Of a stretch of 64,000 nt of DNA, positions 1 through 8,126 are shown piece after piece (position 1 is the first letter of the stretch; every line of letters starts with the position of its first letter). The notes under the pieces were generated by a model, which was not told the origin of the DNA, did not search any database, and worked only from the letters and a program-made list of their open reading frames with translations. Source of the stretch: Lachnospiraceae bacterium (GTDB lineage: Bacteria; Bacillota; Clostridia; Lachnospirales; Lachnospiraceae); assembly GCA_024403555.1 (NCBI GenBank), contig JAKSRP010000001.1, forward strand, positions 62,001 through 126,000, read 5' to 3'. Made by a program: the position numbers and the translations under genes.

Positions 1-1
1 A

Positions 2-127
2 TACGCCAGAGCTTGTGAGGAGAAAGGGAGACTTCTCACGGATTATCCAAGCGATGAGGATTCAAGAATCCATTTTTCAATTGGAATTTTAGCGGCAGTT
101 GTTGTTTTTTATCTGGTTGCAAGATAG
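2..127 (+). CDS. C-terminal end of a membrane protein, possibly the prepilin peptidase of the Tad locus (partial)
   Basis: An open frame enters from the left edge and stops at TAG 125-127, giving about 41 residues. They end in a hydrophobic stretch (IGILAAVVVFYLV) followed by a single Arg, so the protein ends in a membrane segment. The stop lies 25 bases before the TadZ-like gene on the same strand, which suggests one operon. Tad loci commonly carry a prepilin peptidase of family A24 here, and those end in a membrane helix. No catalytic residue is inside the window, so the identity is inferred from position only. Confidence 0.45.
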   Translation, partial: YARACEEKGRLLTDYPSDEDSRIHFSIGILAAVVVFYLVAR

Positions 128-152
128 CTTCCAGAAGAAGGGGGTATCATGA

Positions 153-968
153 ATGAGGGTTGCGATTTATGATCAAAACGCAGATTACAGTAAGAAGCTG
201 ATGAATTATCTGAATGGAAAGCATGGGAAAAAGATTGATGCGGTAGCATTTACGAGCAAAGAAGTGATGGAGGAAGAAATTTCCGGGCAGAAGTTTGACT
301 GTGTTGTCTGTGAAGACACCTTGGGATTTGGAACGATTCCAGTTATTCCGATTATCGATGAACGAAACGGGGAAGGTTATTATCGATATGGTTCGGCACG
401 AGAGCTTGCAGAACGAATTTATCATATTGATAAGCAGGAACAGGACATTTTCACAGGAGATGAGAAGATTTTTGCCGTTTACTCTCCGTCAAATGGAAGA
501 ATTCGTACGGACTATGCGTGGCAAAAGGCCAGGGATACTGGTGGCGTTTATGTAGGGATGGAAGAATATCTTAGCATGGATGCAGAAGGATATTGGATGG
601 AAGAAATTCTGTTTTTTATCAAGGAGAGAGACGAAGGGATTGTCGATAAGGTGAAGGAGCATATCGTTCTAAGAGATGGAGTGGCTTGTCTGCCGTCGGC
701 TAGAAGCTATCTCGATTACCGTTATCTCAATTATGAAGATTATCGCTGGTTTCTTTCTAAAATAAGAGAAGAGAGCGAAGCACGATTTGTTTTTGATATT
801 GGTATTGGAAATCTGAGCGATTTTAAGATTTTTGGACTCTTTGACAGAATCTATCTGCTGACAGAAGATAACGAGAAGGAAAAGAATCAGATGTATTTAA
901 AGCTAATGGAGCAGGAGTTATCGTCCATTAGAGAAAAACTCGTTTTTGTCAGGGGGATGGATGCGTGA
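153..968 (+). CDS. TadZ/CpaE-like protein of the Tad pilus, atypical (no Walker A)
   Basis: A 271-residue soluble protein that opens the visible Tad operon. The N-terminal half has a receiver-like alternation of strands and helices (start MRVAIYDQNADYSKKL). The second half (FAVYSPSNG near residue 108) occupies the position of the MinD/ParA-type ATPase of CpaE/TadZ, but no GKT/GKS P-loop is visible, so nucleotide hydrolysis is doubtful. TadZ proteins place the Tad machine at a cell pole or focus. The start is ATG 153 behind a purine-rich GAAGAAGGGGG site; an ATG at 149 is out of frame. Its stop overlaps the GTG start of cpaF by four bases, which indicates translational coupling. The assignment rests on order and weak sequence pattern. 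Confidence 0.6.
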   Translation: MRVAIYDQNADYSKKLMNYLNGKHGKKIDAVAFTSKEVMEEEISGQKFDCVVCEDTLGFGTIPVIPIIDERNGEGYYRYGSARELAERIYHIDKQEQDIFTGDEKIFAVYSPSNGRIRTDYAWQKARDTGGVYVGMEEYLSMDAEGYWMEEILFFIKERDEGIVDKVKEHIVLRDGVACLPSARSYLDYRYLNYEDYRWFLSKIREESEARFVFDIGIGNLSDFKIFGLFDRIYLLTEDNEKEKNQMYLKLMEQELSSIREKLVFVRGMDA

Positions 969-2203
969 AAGAAAAAATCTTAAAAAAGGTGATGGAACGT
1001 ATTGATCTGAATGAAGATTTATCTGATCAGGAAATTCGCATGGTTATACGAGATGTTCTTGTAGAAGAGACGAGAGAAGTTTATATGTCATTAGAAAAGA
1101 AGGAACAAATTTTTAATGATATTTTTTATTCTCTTCGAAGACTCGATATTTTGCAAGAGATGCTCGATGATGAAGAAATAACCGAGATTATGATCAATGG
1201 CTATGATCATATCTTTATTGAAAAGAACGGGGAGCTGTTTCAAACGAAAGAAAGATTTTCCTCGAGAGAAAAGCTTGAACAGGTGATTCAGCAGATTGTG
1301 TCTAAGACGAATCGTATTATCAATGAATCTTCGCCAATCGTGGATGCAAGATTAGAAGATGGATCCCGTGTGAATGTTGTATTAGAACCGATTTCGCTTA
1401 ACGGATCGACCATGACCATTCGTAAATTTGCAAAAGAAATTACGAATATGGAACAGCTGCTAAAGCTTGGTTCCCTGAATGAAGAAATAAAGGATTTTTT
1501 AGATCTTATGGTTCGAAGCCGAATGAACATTTTTATTTCAGGAGGCACAGGGGCAGGCAAGACGACTTTGCTCAATGCTTTATCAAACTGTATTCCAAAG
1601 GATGAACGAATCATTACCATTGAGGATTCTGCGGAGCTAAAGCTTTATGGAGTTGAGAATTTAGTAAGGCTAGAAGCAAGAAACGAGAATTTAGAAGGTG
1701 AGAATAAGATTGCTATTAAAGATTTGATCAAGGCAAGCCTTCGTATGAGACCAACGAGAATTATTGTTGGTGAGGTACGAGGGGAAGAGTGTATTGATAT
1801 GCTGCAGGCATTCAACACTGGACATGATGGATCTTTCTCAACCGGACACGGAAACAGCAGCCAGGATATGCTGCTTAGATTAGAGACTATGGTTATGATG
1901 GGCATTGATTTGCCTGTATCAGCAATCCGTGGACAGATTGCATCTGCGATCGATTTAATGATTCATATAGGAAGACTTCGAGATAAGTCGAGAAGAATCG
2001 TAGAAATCTCAGAGGTTTTTGGCTTGGAAGATGGAAAGATAAGGTTAAGAACACTTTATAAATTTGAAGAAGAAGGTGAAAAAGACAAAAAAGTGATTGG
2101 GGACATCAAACGAAAGAACTCATTGCACTTTACTTATAAATTAAAAGAAAGGGGGCTCTTATCAGAGTATGAGGAATTACTTAAAAAGTATCCACCCCGA
2201 TAA
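965..2203 (+). CDS. cpaF: CpaF/TadA family secretion ATPase
   Basis: Hexameric type II/IV secretion ATPase that powers assembly of Flp pili at the cytoplasmic face of the membrane. The 412 residues match the usual family length. Visible motifs are the P-loop GGTGAGKTT at residues 193-201, the Asp-box region ERIITIEDSAEL shortly after it, the RMRPTRIIVGEVRGEE Walker B region, and a His-box in FSTGHGNS. The start is GTG 965, overlapping the previous stop. The 3' end runs 35 bases into tadB. This is the most secure member of the operon. Confidence 0.95.
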   Translation: MKEKILKKVMERIDLNEDLSDQEIRMVIRDVLVEETREVYMSLEKKEQIFNDIFYSLRRLDILQEMLDDEEITEIMINGYDHIFIEKNGELFQTKERFSSREKLEQVIQQIVSKTNRIINESSPIVDARLEDGSRVNVVLEPISLNGSTMTIRKFAKEITNMEQLLKLGSLNEEIKDFLDLMVRSRMNIFISGGTGAGKTTLLNALSNCIPKDERIITIEDSAELKLYGVENLVRLEARNENLEGENKIAIKDLIKASLRMRPTRIIVGEVRGEECIDMLQAFNTGHDGSFSTGHGNSSQDMLLRLETMVMMGIDLPVSAIRGQIASAIDLMIHIGRLRDKSRRIVEISEVFGLEDGKIRLRTLYKFEEEGEKDKKVIGDIKRKNSLHFTYKLKERGLLSEYEELLKKYPPR

Positions 2204-2912
2204 AGAGAAGCTATACATTTTTGGTACAGGAACCATCTACTTATTACTTATATCAGTGATTTATTATAATCAACCATTGGTTACACTTCTATTATTACCA
2301 TATCTATACTTTTGGTATCACGAACAATCCACAAAATTTGCAAAAAAGAAAAAGAAAGAGATGAAGAATGAGATACGAGAATTTCTTCAGTCGTTAGTGA
2401 ATGCACTTACTGCAGGCTATTCCATGGAACGAAGCATTCCGATTGTGAAAGAAGAACACATCATGCTTTTCCCAGAAGAAAAAAGTCATCTGCTTGCTGG
2501 CATAGAGAAGATGGAGAGAGGCATTTTGATGAATGTCCCTATGGAAAAAGTCTTTGAGGAATTTGCAGTTGAAACAAAAAATGAAGATCTTATTGCTTTT
2601 TCTTATATTTTAAATACGGCAAAAAGAAAAGGCGGAAATCTCATCTTTGTGCTCAATAAGACAATCGATTCTATTGCCAGAAAAAATCAGGTAGAAGAAG
2701 AAATTACTACAATTCTGGCTGGACGTATCTTCGAAAAGAATATTATGAAGGCAATCCCCTTATTTTTGATTTGCTACATGAGAGTGTTTAATCCGGATTA
2801 TCTGAGTGTGTTATATACCACGCTCGCAGGAAGAATCGTTATGACGATTTCTTTTGCAGCGATGGCAGGTGCGGGAAAACTTGCAGATGCTATGGTGGAA
2901 ATTGAGGTATAA
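2169..2912 (+). CDS. tadB: TadB-like inner membrane platform protein (type II secretion F domain)
   Basis: A 247-residue membrane protein. It has a hydrophobic N-terminus (residues about 15-45), a charged cytoplasmic domain containing the T2SSF pattern EIREFLQSLVNALTAGYSME near residues 73-92, and C-terminal hydrophobic segments. T2SSF proteins form the membrane platform on which the secretion ATPase acts. It starts inside the 3' end of cpaF and is followed at once by the tadC-like gene. The role as TadB rather than TadC is inferred from gene order. Confidence 0.85.
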   Translation: MRNYLKSIHPDKEKLYIFGTGTIYLLLISVIYYNQPLVTLLLLPYLYFWYHEQSTKFAKKKKKEMKNEIREFLQSLVNALTAGYSMERSIPIVKEEHIMLFPEEKSHLLAGIEKMERGILMNVPMEKVFEEFAVETKNEDLIAFSYILNTAKRKGGNLIFVLNKTIDSIARKNQVEEEITTILAGRIFEKNIMKAIPLFLICYMRVFNPDYLSVLYTTLAGRIVMTISFAAMAGAGKLADAMVEIEV

Positions 2913-2922
2913 GGGGGCAGAC

Positions 2923-4182
2923 GTGTTGATTACAAAGTATGTGGAAAAAATAAAGAAGATTGTACAAAACGAGAAAAAAATCTTCCTTATATTTTTAGCG
3001 ACAGGGACAATCTTTTTTTTGATTGGATGTGCATACGGGATTTTTGGAAGTGGTAATTTTATATTAGAAAGAAATCTGCCTGGTAATGGATCGAATTCCT
3101 GGCAGGTGATTTTAAAGAACCATGGTGAAAGAGAATGTCATGAGCTTGAATTATCAGAGAAAACCTATACACAAGAAGAACTAGAACAGGCATTTGAAGA
3201 TGGATTTTCCTATATCAGAAAAAAGCTTCTTACGAATAATAATAGTCTTCAGGAGATTCGAGAAGATGTGGAGATTGTGTGGAGTATTCCTGATACCTCA
3301 TTAAGGGTTTCCTGGGAGTTTGAGGATGAGAGTGTACTGGATATGGAAGGCGTTGTATATAACGATGATTTTGTTGATGAGCAAAAAGTGAATCATCTCA
3401 AAGCAACCCTTTCCTATGAAGATGAAGAACGTGAAGTTAAGAAAAGTAAGGTTTATACATTGGTAATCTGCCCGAAACTTCGTAATGAAGGACAAGCAAA
3501 AATTTATCAGGCCTGGAAGAAAATGATATCGATCGAAAACGATACGAAAAATCAGGCACAGGTGTCCATGCCCGGAAAGATTGGAGAAACTAAGATCGCA
3601 AAAAAAGGAACAAAAAATCCATTTTTTCTGGTGACCGCTCTTTGTATATTTGTGGCATTGCTTTGGATTCTTCGAAGACTAGAAGAAGAAAAAATAGCAA
3701 TGGAACAAAGAAAAAAAGAAGCAAAGCTTTTGTATCCGGATATTATATGGCAATTTGTCCTTCTTATCGAGGCGGGACACACAGTGCCGATGGCATGGAA
3801 GAAGATTGTGGAAGATTACTATAAAAAAAGAGAAGGAATGACAGAGGCAAAGAGATATGTATATGAGCAAATGGCAACATCAGCAAGAGCGATGGAACTG
3901 GGTGTTTCCTATGATCAGGTTTTTCGTGACTTTGCCAATACGATGCGGCTAAAGTCCTATTCGAAGCTAATGACATTATTTTCTCAAACGATTACAAAAG
4001 GGTCTAAAAATATGCTGCAGATTTTAAAAGAGGAAGAAAATCAGGCATTTTTTGAACGACTAGAGGAAGCAAAGCGACTCGGTGAGGAGGCAGATACAAA
4101 GCTACTGCTTCCGATGGGGTTGATGCTTTTGAATATATTATTGCTGCTTATGATCCCGGCATATATGCAGTTTGTTTCATGA
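2923..4182 (+). CDS. tadC: TadC-like platform protein with an added N-terminal extracytoplasmic domain
   Basis: The C-terminal part (about the last 150 residues) has a T2SSF pattern (LYPDIIWQFVLLIEAGHTVP, later a LLLPMGLMLLNILLLLMIPAY helix). In front of it are a first membrane helix (IFLIFLATGTIFFLIGCAYG), about 170 hydrophilic residues predicted outside the membrane, and a second helix (FFLVTALCIFVALLWIL). Classical TadC lacks this large outer domain. The start is GTG 2923 (or TTG 2926) behind AAGGGGG; an upstream ATG at 2854 would overlap tadB by 59 bases and has no ribosome site. The stop overlaps the next reading frame. Confidence 0.8.
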   Translation: MLITKYVEKIKKIVQNEKKIFLIFLATGTIFFLIGCAYGIFGSGNFILERNLPGNGSNSWQVILKNHGERECHELELSEKTYTQEELEQAFEDGFSYIRKKLLTNNNSLQEIREDVEIVWSIPDTSLRVSWEFEDESVLDMEGVVYNDDFVDEQKVNHLKATLSYEDEEREVKKSKVYTLVICPKLRNEGQAKIYQAWKKMISIENDTKNQAQVSMPGKIGETKIAKKGTKNPFFLVTALCIFVALLWILRRLEEEKIAMEQRKKEAKLLYPDIIWQFVLLIEAGHTVPMAWKKIVEDYYKKREGMTEAKRYVYEQMATSARAMELGVSYDQVFRDFANTMRLKSYSKLMTLFSQTITKGSKNMLQILKEEENQAFFERLEEAKRLGEEADTKLLLPMGLMLLNILLLLMIPAYMQFVS

Positions 4183-4196
4183 ATGGAGGTAAGAGT

Positions 4197-4364
4197 ATGA
4201 ATGAATTTTTAATGGATGAATCCGGAATGGGTGTTGTAGAAGTAATTTTAATTATTGTGGTATTAATCGGTCTGGTACTGATTTTCCAGGAACAGCTGAC
4301 AAAGATTGTGAAGAATGTTCTTTCTACCATTTCAAATGGTACAAGTGCAGTGAAGTACAAATAG
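4197..4364 (+). CDS. Flp1-type pilin-like peptide
   Basis: A 55-residue peptide: a short charged leader with FLMDESGMG followed by one hydrophobic helix (VVEVILIIVVLIGLVLIF) and a short polar tail. This matches the putative pilin of the Flp1-like family found in Firmicutes Tad loci, which forms the shaft of the pilus or pseudopilus. Glu at the sixth position after the Met-Gly resembles the conserved Glu of type IVb pilins. ATG 4197 is chosen because GGAGGT lies 8 bases upstream; an ATG at 4179 precedes that site. It is the only major-pilin-like gene seen. Confidence 0.8.
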   Translation: MNEFLMDESGMGVVEVILIIVVLIGLVLIFQEQLTKIVKNVLSTISNGTSAVKYK

Positions 4365-4367
4365 GAC

Positions 4368-5771
4368 ATGGACAAAGACAGCGGAGCAATGACCGTATTT
4401 TTCTCGTTGTTATTAATCTCTTTTCTTCTTATTTTAAATGTTTGTGTCGAAGGGATTTATGCATGGAAGGCAAAAGGAGCATTTGCCTTGCAGCAGGAAA
4501 TGACGGGAGAATATGCGCTGGCCTGTTACCACAAAGAACTATGGGAACAGTTCCATTTGCTTGCAATTGACGGAAGATATTATAAAAAGATGGAAAGTAG
4601 TTTGAAGACGAACTGGACAAGAAATGGCAATCCTCCTTTGACGAAACTCTTAGTGAAACGAGGAGACGCACTTACAAATACTGAGGTTTTGAAACATGAA
4701 ATCAGAGAGTATATGAAGTATAAAGAAACCACGGATATTTTGAAGCGTCTTTCGAATGCTTTAAAAGGAGTAGAGGATGAGAGTAATTCAAAAAAATATG
4801 GAGAAGCAATTGGCAAGGTAAAATCACAAGAAGATAAGGATGTGAAAGAAGCGATGAAGCAGTCGACAAAAGAGTACGAGCAGGTAAAGGATCCGAGGGA
4901 GGGACTTTCGAAACTGCTTTCCGGGAATCTCTTGAAGCTGGTGCTTCCTTCTGATCATTCTTTGTCAAAAAAATCTATTTCCATAGTGTATGGAACAAAG
5001 GGGAAAGAAACTTTCCACGGGATTAATTTCTTTTCCCCAAAGTCTGTAGAAGAAACCATGAAGGAAAACAAAAAGAGTAAAGCAAGTACTAACATAAGTA
5101 CCGAAGGACTAAGTGTGGCTTATGCTAGAGAAGTATTCTCGACTGCAATTGACCCACAAAGAGATGCAGGAATTCGTTATGAGATGGAATATCTCATTGG
5201 TGGAAAAAACAGAGATGATCAGAATTTAGAAGTGGTGGTCAAAAAATTATTGCTGATTCGATTTTGCTTAAATTATGGATATCTCATCAAAGATGCAGGA
5301 AAAAATGCACAGGCGGAAGCCATGGCGGCAGCAATCGCAGGACCGGCATCGGCTGTTCCTGGTGTAGTTTCGGGAATTCGACTGCTACTTTTAGCAGCCT
5401 GGTCGTATGGTGAGGCCATTCTTGATGTGAAAGGATTATTAGCAGGGAAAAAGATAGCACTTTCAAAAAACAATGCTACCTGGAGTCTTTCCTTAAAGAA
5501 TCTTGGCAAGTTGAGTGGAACAGCCAAGACAGTAAAAAATGGAATTGGCTATAAAGAGTATCTGGAGCTATTACTTTTGCTTCAGACAAATAAGGAAGAA
5601 AAATACAAGAGGATGATGGATATGATTTCTCTTCGCATCCAGGAAAAGCAGAAGGATTTTACACTGACAGACAGTTTGTTTTCTTTTACGTTGCAATTTG
5701 AGGAAAAAGTATCGGCATTGCTTATGGGCAATGGCTATGACTTTTCTGCTGTGAGAATATTTTCTTATTAA
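4368..5771 (+). CDS. DUF5702-like membrane-anchored Tad-locus protein
   Basis: A 467-residue protein with one N-terminal membrane helix (AMTVFFSLLLISFLLILNVCV) right after a short MDKDSG leader, then a long, Lys-rich extracytoplasmic region. The conserved start ending in the SGAMTVFF pattern and the LWEQFHLLAIDGRY segment resemble proteins called DUF5702 in Lachnospiraceae Tad loci. A Gly/Ala-rich stretch near residues 315-345 could be a second membrane segment. It probably acts as a large minor pseudopilin or assembly factor; this is inferred from its leader and position. The Shine-Dalgarno site is weak (AGGA three bases before ATG), so translation may depend on the pilin gene just upstream. 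Confidence 0.7.
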   Translation: MDKDSGAMTVFFSLLLISFLLILNVCVEGIYAWKAKGAFALQQEMTGEYALACYHKELWEQFHLLAIDGRYYKKMESSLKTNWTRNGNPPLTKLLVKRGDALTNTEVLKHEIREYMKYKETTDILKRLSNALKGVEDESNSKKYGEAIGKVKSQEDKDVKEAMKQSTKEYEQVKDPREGLSKLLSGNLLKLVLPSDHSLSKKSISIVYGTKGKETFHGINFFSPKSVEETMKENKKSKASTNISTEGLSVAYAREVFSTAIDPQRDAGIRYEMEYLIGGKNRDDQNLEVVVKKLLLIRFCLNYGYLIKDAGKNAQAEAMAAAIAGPASAVPGVVSGIRLLLLAAWSYGEAILDVKGLLAGKKIALSKNNATWSLSLKNLGKLSGTAKTVKNGIGYKEYLELLLLLQTNKEEKYKRMMDMISLRIQEKQKDFTLTDSLFSFTLQFEEKVSALLMGNGYDFSAVRIFSY

Positions 5772-5800
5772 TTAAAAAACTAGAAAGGAGGAGAACCAGC

Positions 5801-6739
5801 ATGCTCTCAGATAAATTAAATAGTCCTTATTCTCGTTATTTTGTGTTCAAATTTAATACCCAATCTTCTCTCCAAGGATCAAACCAAGTAACGAAGGAAA
5901 CCTCTACAATGAACGATAAAAGAAATGGAAATTGCAAACATCCATCAATTTATAACATGGGAGTATGCTGGTTCTACTCCTTTGTAGATTATAACTCCCC
6001 TTTAGAACAGGGCTCGCTTACCTTAGAAGCGAGCCTGGTTCTTCCTTTGTTTCTCTTTGCGATGATTAGCTGTATGCTTTTTGGACAAATGCTGATTGTG
6101 GAAGGAAAGATGAAACATGGGTTAGTTCAGGCGACGATGGAAGTGGCAACACTTGAATATTACAAAGAAAGAAAACATACAAAAGTAAGTCAGGCAGAGA
6201 TCTATGCATTTCAAAAACAGTATTCTGATATGGAAGATCTGCCGTCTGCAATCAAAATTTCTACACTGAATTTTCTTGGGACAAAGATACCGAATGATAT
6301 GGGAGAGCTCGAGATTCATATGAATTATCAGATGGGAATCAACTTTCCGTTTGTTGGGGAAAAGAGTATATGGATTAATGAAGTGATGTTTCAAAAAGCA
6401 TATACCGGATATGAACCCACAGCTTTTGAGCTGGGGAATGGGTATGTATATGTGACGGATTTTGGGAGCGTTTATCATAAATCATTGTCTTGTACCCATA
6501 TTATGCTTTCTATATCAGCGAGTAATCAAATCAAGGATATGTTAGATGGAAAAACGCGATATCGAGCTTGTGAAAAGTGCATAAAAAATAAAAAGGATAC
6601 ATTTGCGACTCTGTATATACCAAGTGAAGGGGATTGTTATCACAGTACTCTTGCTTGTAGTGGACTAAAAAGAACCATACATGAAATTACAGTATGGGAG
6701 ATTGGAGGTAGAAAACCTTGTTCGAGATGTGGAAATTAG
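5801..6739 (+). CDS. TadE-like pseudopilin with a duplicated His/Cys C-terminal motif
   Basis: A 312-residue protein. The first 70 residues are polar and of unknown role. Then comes a TadE-type segment, GSLTLEASLVLPLFLFAMI, a hydrophobic helix preceded by the processing-like Glu. The C-terminal part repeats one pattern twice: VYHKSLSCTH with ACEKC, then CYHSTLACSG with PCSRCG. Each unit pairs a His and Cys with a CxxC, which looks like a small metal-binding or disulfide module outside the membrane. The start ATG 5801 has a strong AAAGGAGGAG site. Its end overlaps the next gene, which uses a TTG start. Confidence 0.75.
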   Translation: MLSDKLNSPYSRYFVFKFNTQSSLQGSNQVTKETSTMNDKRNGNCKHPSIYNMGVCWFYSFVDYNSPLEQGSLTLEASLVLPLFLFAMISCMLFGQMLIVEGKMKHGLVQATMEVATLEYYKERKHTKVSQAEIYAFQKQYSDMEDLPSAIKISTLNFLGTKIPNDMGELEIHMNYQMGINFPFVGEKSIWINEVMFQKAYTGYEPTAFELGNGYVYVTDFGSVYHKSLSCTHIMLSISASNQIKDMLDGKTRYRACEKCIKNKKDTFATLYIPSEGDCYHSTLACSGLKRTIHEITVWEIGGRKPCSRCGN

Positions 6740-7194
6740 AAGAAGGGAAGCTGAGTGTTGAAGCCGCATTTCTCATGCCAATGATTTTTTATGTGTTGGT
6801 TTTAATTTTGTATTTTTTCTTTTATGGATATGAATCTGGTCTTGCAGCAGGACTTTTACAGGAGGAACTTTGCAAAACATCTCCGGTCATAAAAAATCAG
6901 GCAGACTATGAGAATGGAGATTTTTCTGTTGAAAAATTAAACAAGAGATCGATTGCATATCTGCTCCATCCGGATACAGCAAAAGCAGTGGAAGCTTGTA
7001 TGAAAGCAATGAAACAAAAAATGGCTGTAAGAAGTGTGTTTGGACAGAATGTGAAGGTTTTTGTAAAAGCAGGAAATGGAAAGATAACAGGAACGATTAC
7101 GGCAGATTTACCTTTTTTTTCGGTTATGCAAAAGAAAACGGTAAAGATTCGAATGCCGGCAGAAGAACTAAGGAGGTGGCAGCAGCTTGAATAG
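6718..7194 (+). CDS. Second TadE-like minor pseudopilin
   Basis: A 158-residue protein with a short leader (KLSVEAAFLMPMIFYVLVLI) in which Glu precedes a single N-terminal helix, as in TadE/TadF pseudopilins. The remainder is a small polar extracytoplasmic domain. The start is TTG 6718, nine bases behind GGAGG; the in-frame ATG at 6727 is too far from that site. It overlaps the previous gene by 22 bases and the next by 8, so expression is coupled. Confidence 0.75.
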   Translation: MFEMWKLEEGKLSVEAAFLMPMIFYVLVLILYFFFYGYESGLAAGLLQEELCKTSPVIKNQADYENGDFSVEKLNKRSIAYLLHPDTAKAVEACMKAMKQKMAVRSVFGQNVKVFVKAGNGKITGTITADLPFFSVMQKKTVKIRMPAEELRRWQQLE

Positions 7195-8050
7195 TCATAT
7201 GGTCAGAGAAGGTTTTTCTTCTTATTATGTAGTGCCTCGCGTAGAGGGACATGAATATGCGGAACGAATTATTCGAGAACAAAACTGCAGTGTGATTCTT
7301 CCATTTGAGATGAGACGCGTGGATGATATTAGCTGCTATTACTATAAAGTCTCGGGCATGTTTTCATTAAAAAAGAAGCTGGTCGGGAATAAAATGAATA
7401 TGGAAGATTACAGGAAGGTTTATCAAAGTATCATAGAGGCGGTAGAAGAATTAGAAAGCTTCCTTCTTCCGGCGGAGGATCTTGTTTTAGACAGCTCCGT
7501 AATCTTTTGTGAAGAGACAAAATCCAGGCTTAAGTTTTGCTATCAGCCGGGAATGGGCAAAGATCTTGTGGAACAGCTTCGCCTTTTGACAGAAGAATTT
7601 TTAGAATATATGGATTATGAGAATCAAGAGATGGTCAGTGAGATGTACCAGATTCATGATCAGCTGACGAAAGGCGTGTTTCCGAAACAATTATTAATAA
7701 AACAGGTTTCACATACAGAACCTATGAAGGAAATAATGATGCCAGAACAAAAAGAACCGGAAAGGATCGACTTATTTGAGAATGAAATAATAGAAGAAAT
7801 ACAAGAGCATGACACGAAGTGGAAAATAGAGATGGCAGTTTCCATGGCAGTCAGTGTAGGATTTATCTTTTTGTTTTGTTATTATCTTGTGAGCACGATT
7901 CGTTTGGGTATGCATCCGTCTAGCCTTCGCATGATGCTTGTTTCCTTTTTATTATTGGTGGTAAATAGTATTTATCTTGTTCGCAAGATACTAAAGAAGC
8001 CAGTAAAGGATATTCCAACGACGATATTTAATGGAGAACCATTTGAATAA
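7187..8050 (+). CDS. DUF6382-like protein with two C-terminal membrane helices
   Basis: A 287-residue protein. The N-terminal 170 residues are soluble and start with NSHMVREGFSSYYVVPRV, a pattern typical of DUF6382 proteins next to Tad loci, where this domain is often fused to an FHA domain. No FHA domain is seen here; instead two membrane helices follow (VSMAVSVGFIFLFCYYLV and MMLVSFLLLVVNSIYLV). It may link the Tad machine to a signalling partner, but that is speculation. The TTG start at 7187 has AGGAGGT at the right distance. It is the last gene of the operon. Confidence 0.65.
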   Translation: MNSHMVREGFSSYYVVPRVEGHEYAERIIREQNCSVILPFEMRRVDDISCYYYKVSGMFSLKKKLVGNKMNMEDYRKVYQSIIEAVEELESFLLPAEDLVLDSSVIFCEETKSRLKFCYQPGMGKDLVEQLRLLTEEFLEYMDYENQEMVSEMYQIHDQLTKGVFPKQLLIKQVSHTEPMKEIMMPEQKEPERIDLFENEIIEEIQEHDTKWKIEMAVSMAVSVGFIFLFCYYLVSTIRLGMHPSSLRMMLVSFLLLVVNSIYLVRKILKKPVKDIPTTIFNGEPFE

Positions 8051-8073
8051 CCATGCAACATTTTCGTCTTTTC

Positions 8074-8102
8074 TTCACATCCTTAACATGATATGATAAA
8101 AT
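8074..8102 (+). promoter_or_regulatory. Predicted sigma-A promoter of dnaX-ybaB-recR
   Basis: TTCACA (8074-8079), a 17-base spacer and TAAAAT (8097-8102) lie just before the dnaX ribosome site. No clear terminator was seen between the Tad operon and this point. Confidence 0.55.
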
Positions 8103-8126
8103 AATCTGATGAAGGAGGAAAGAAGT

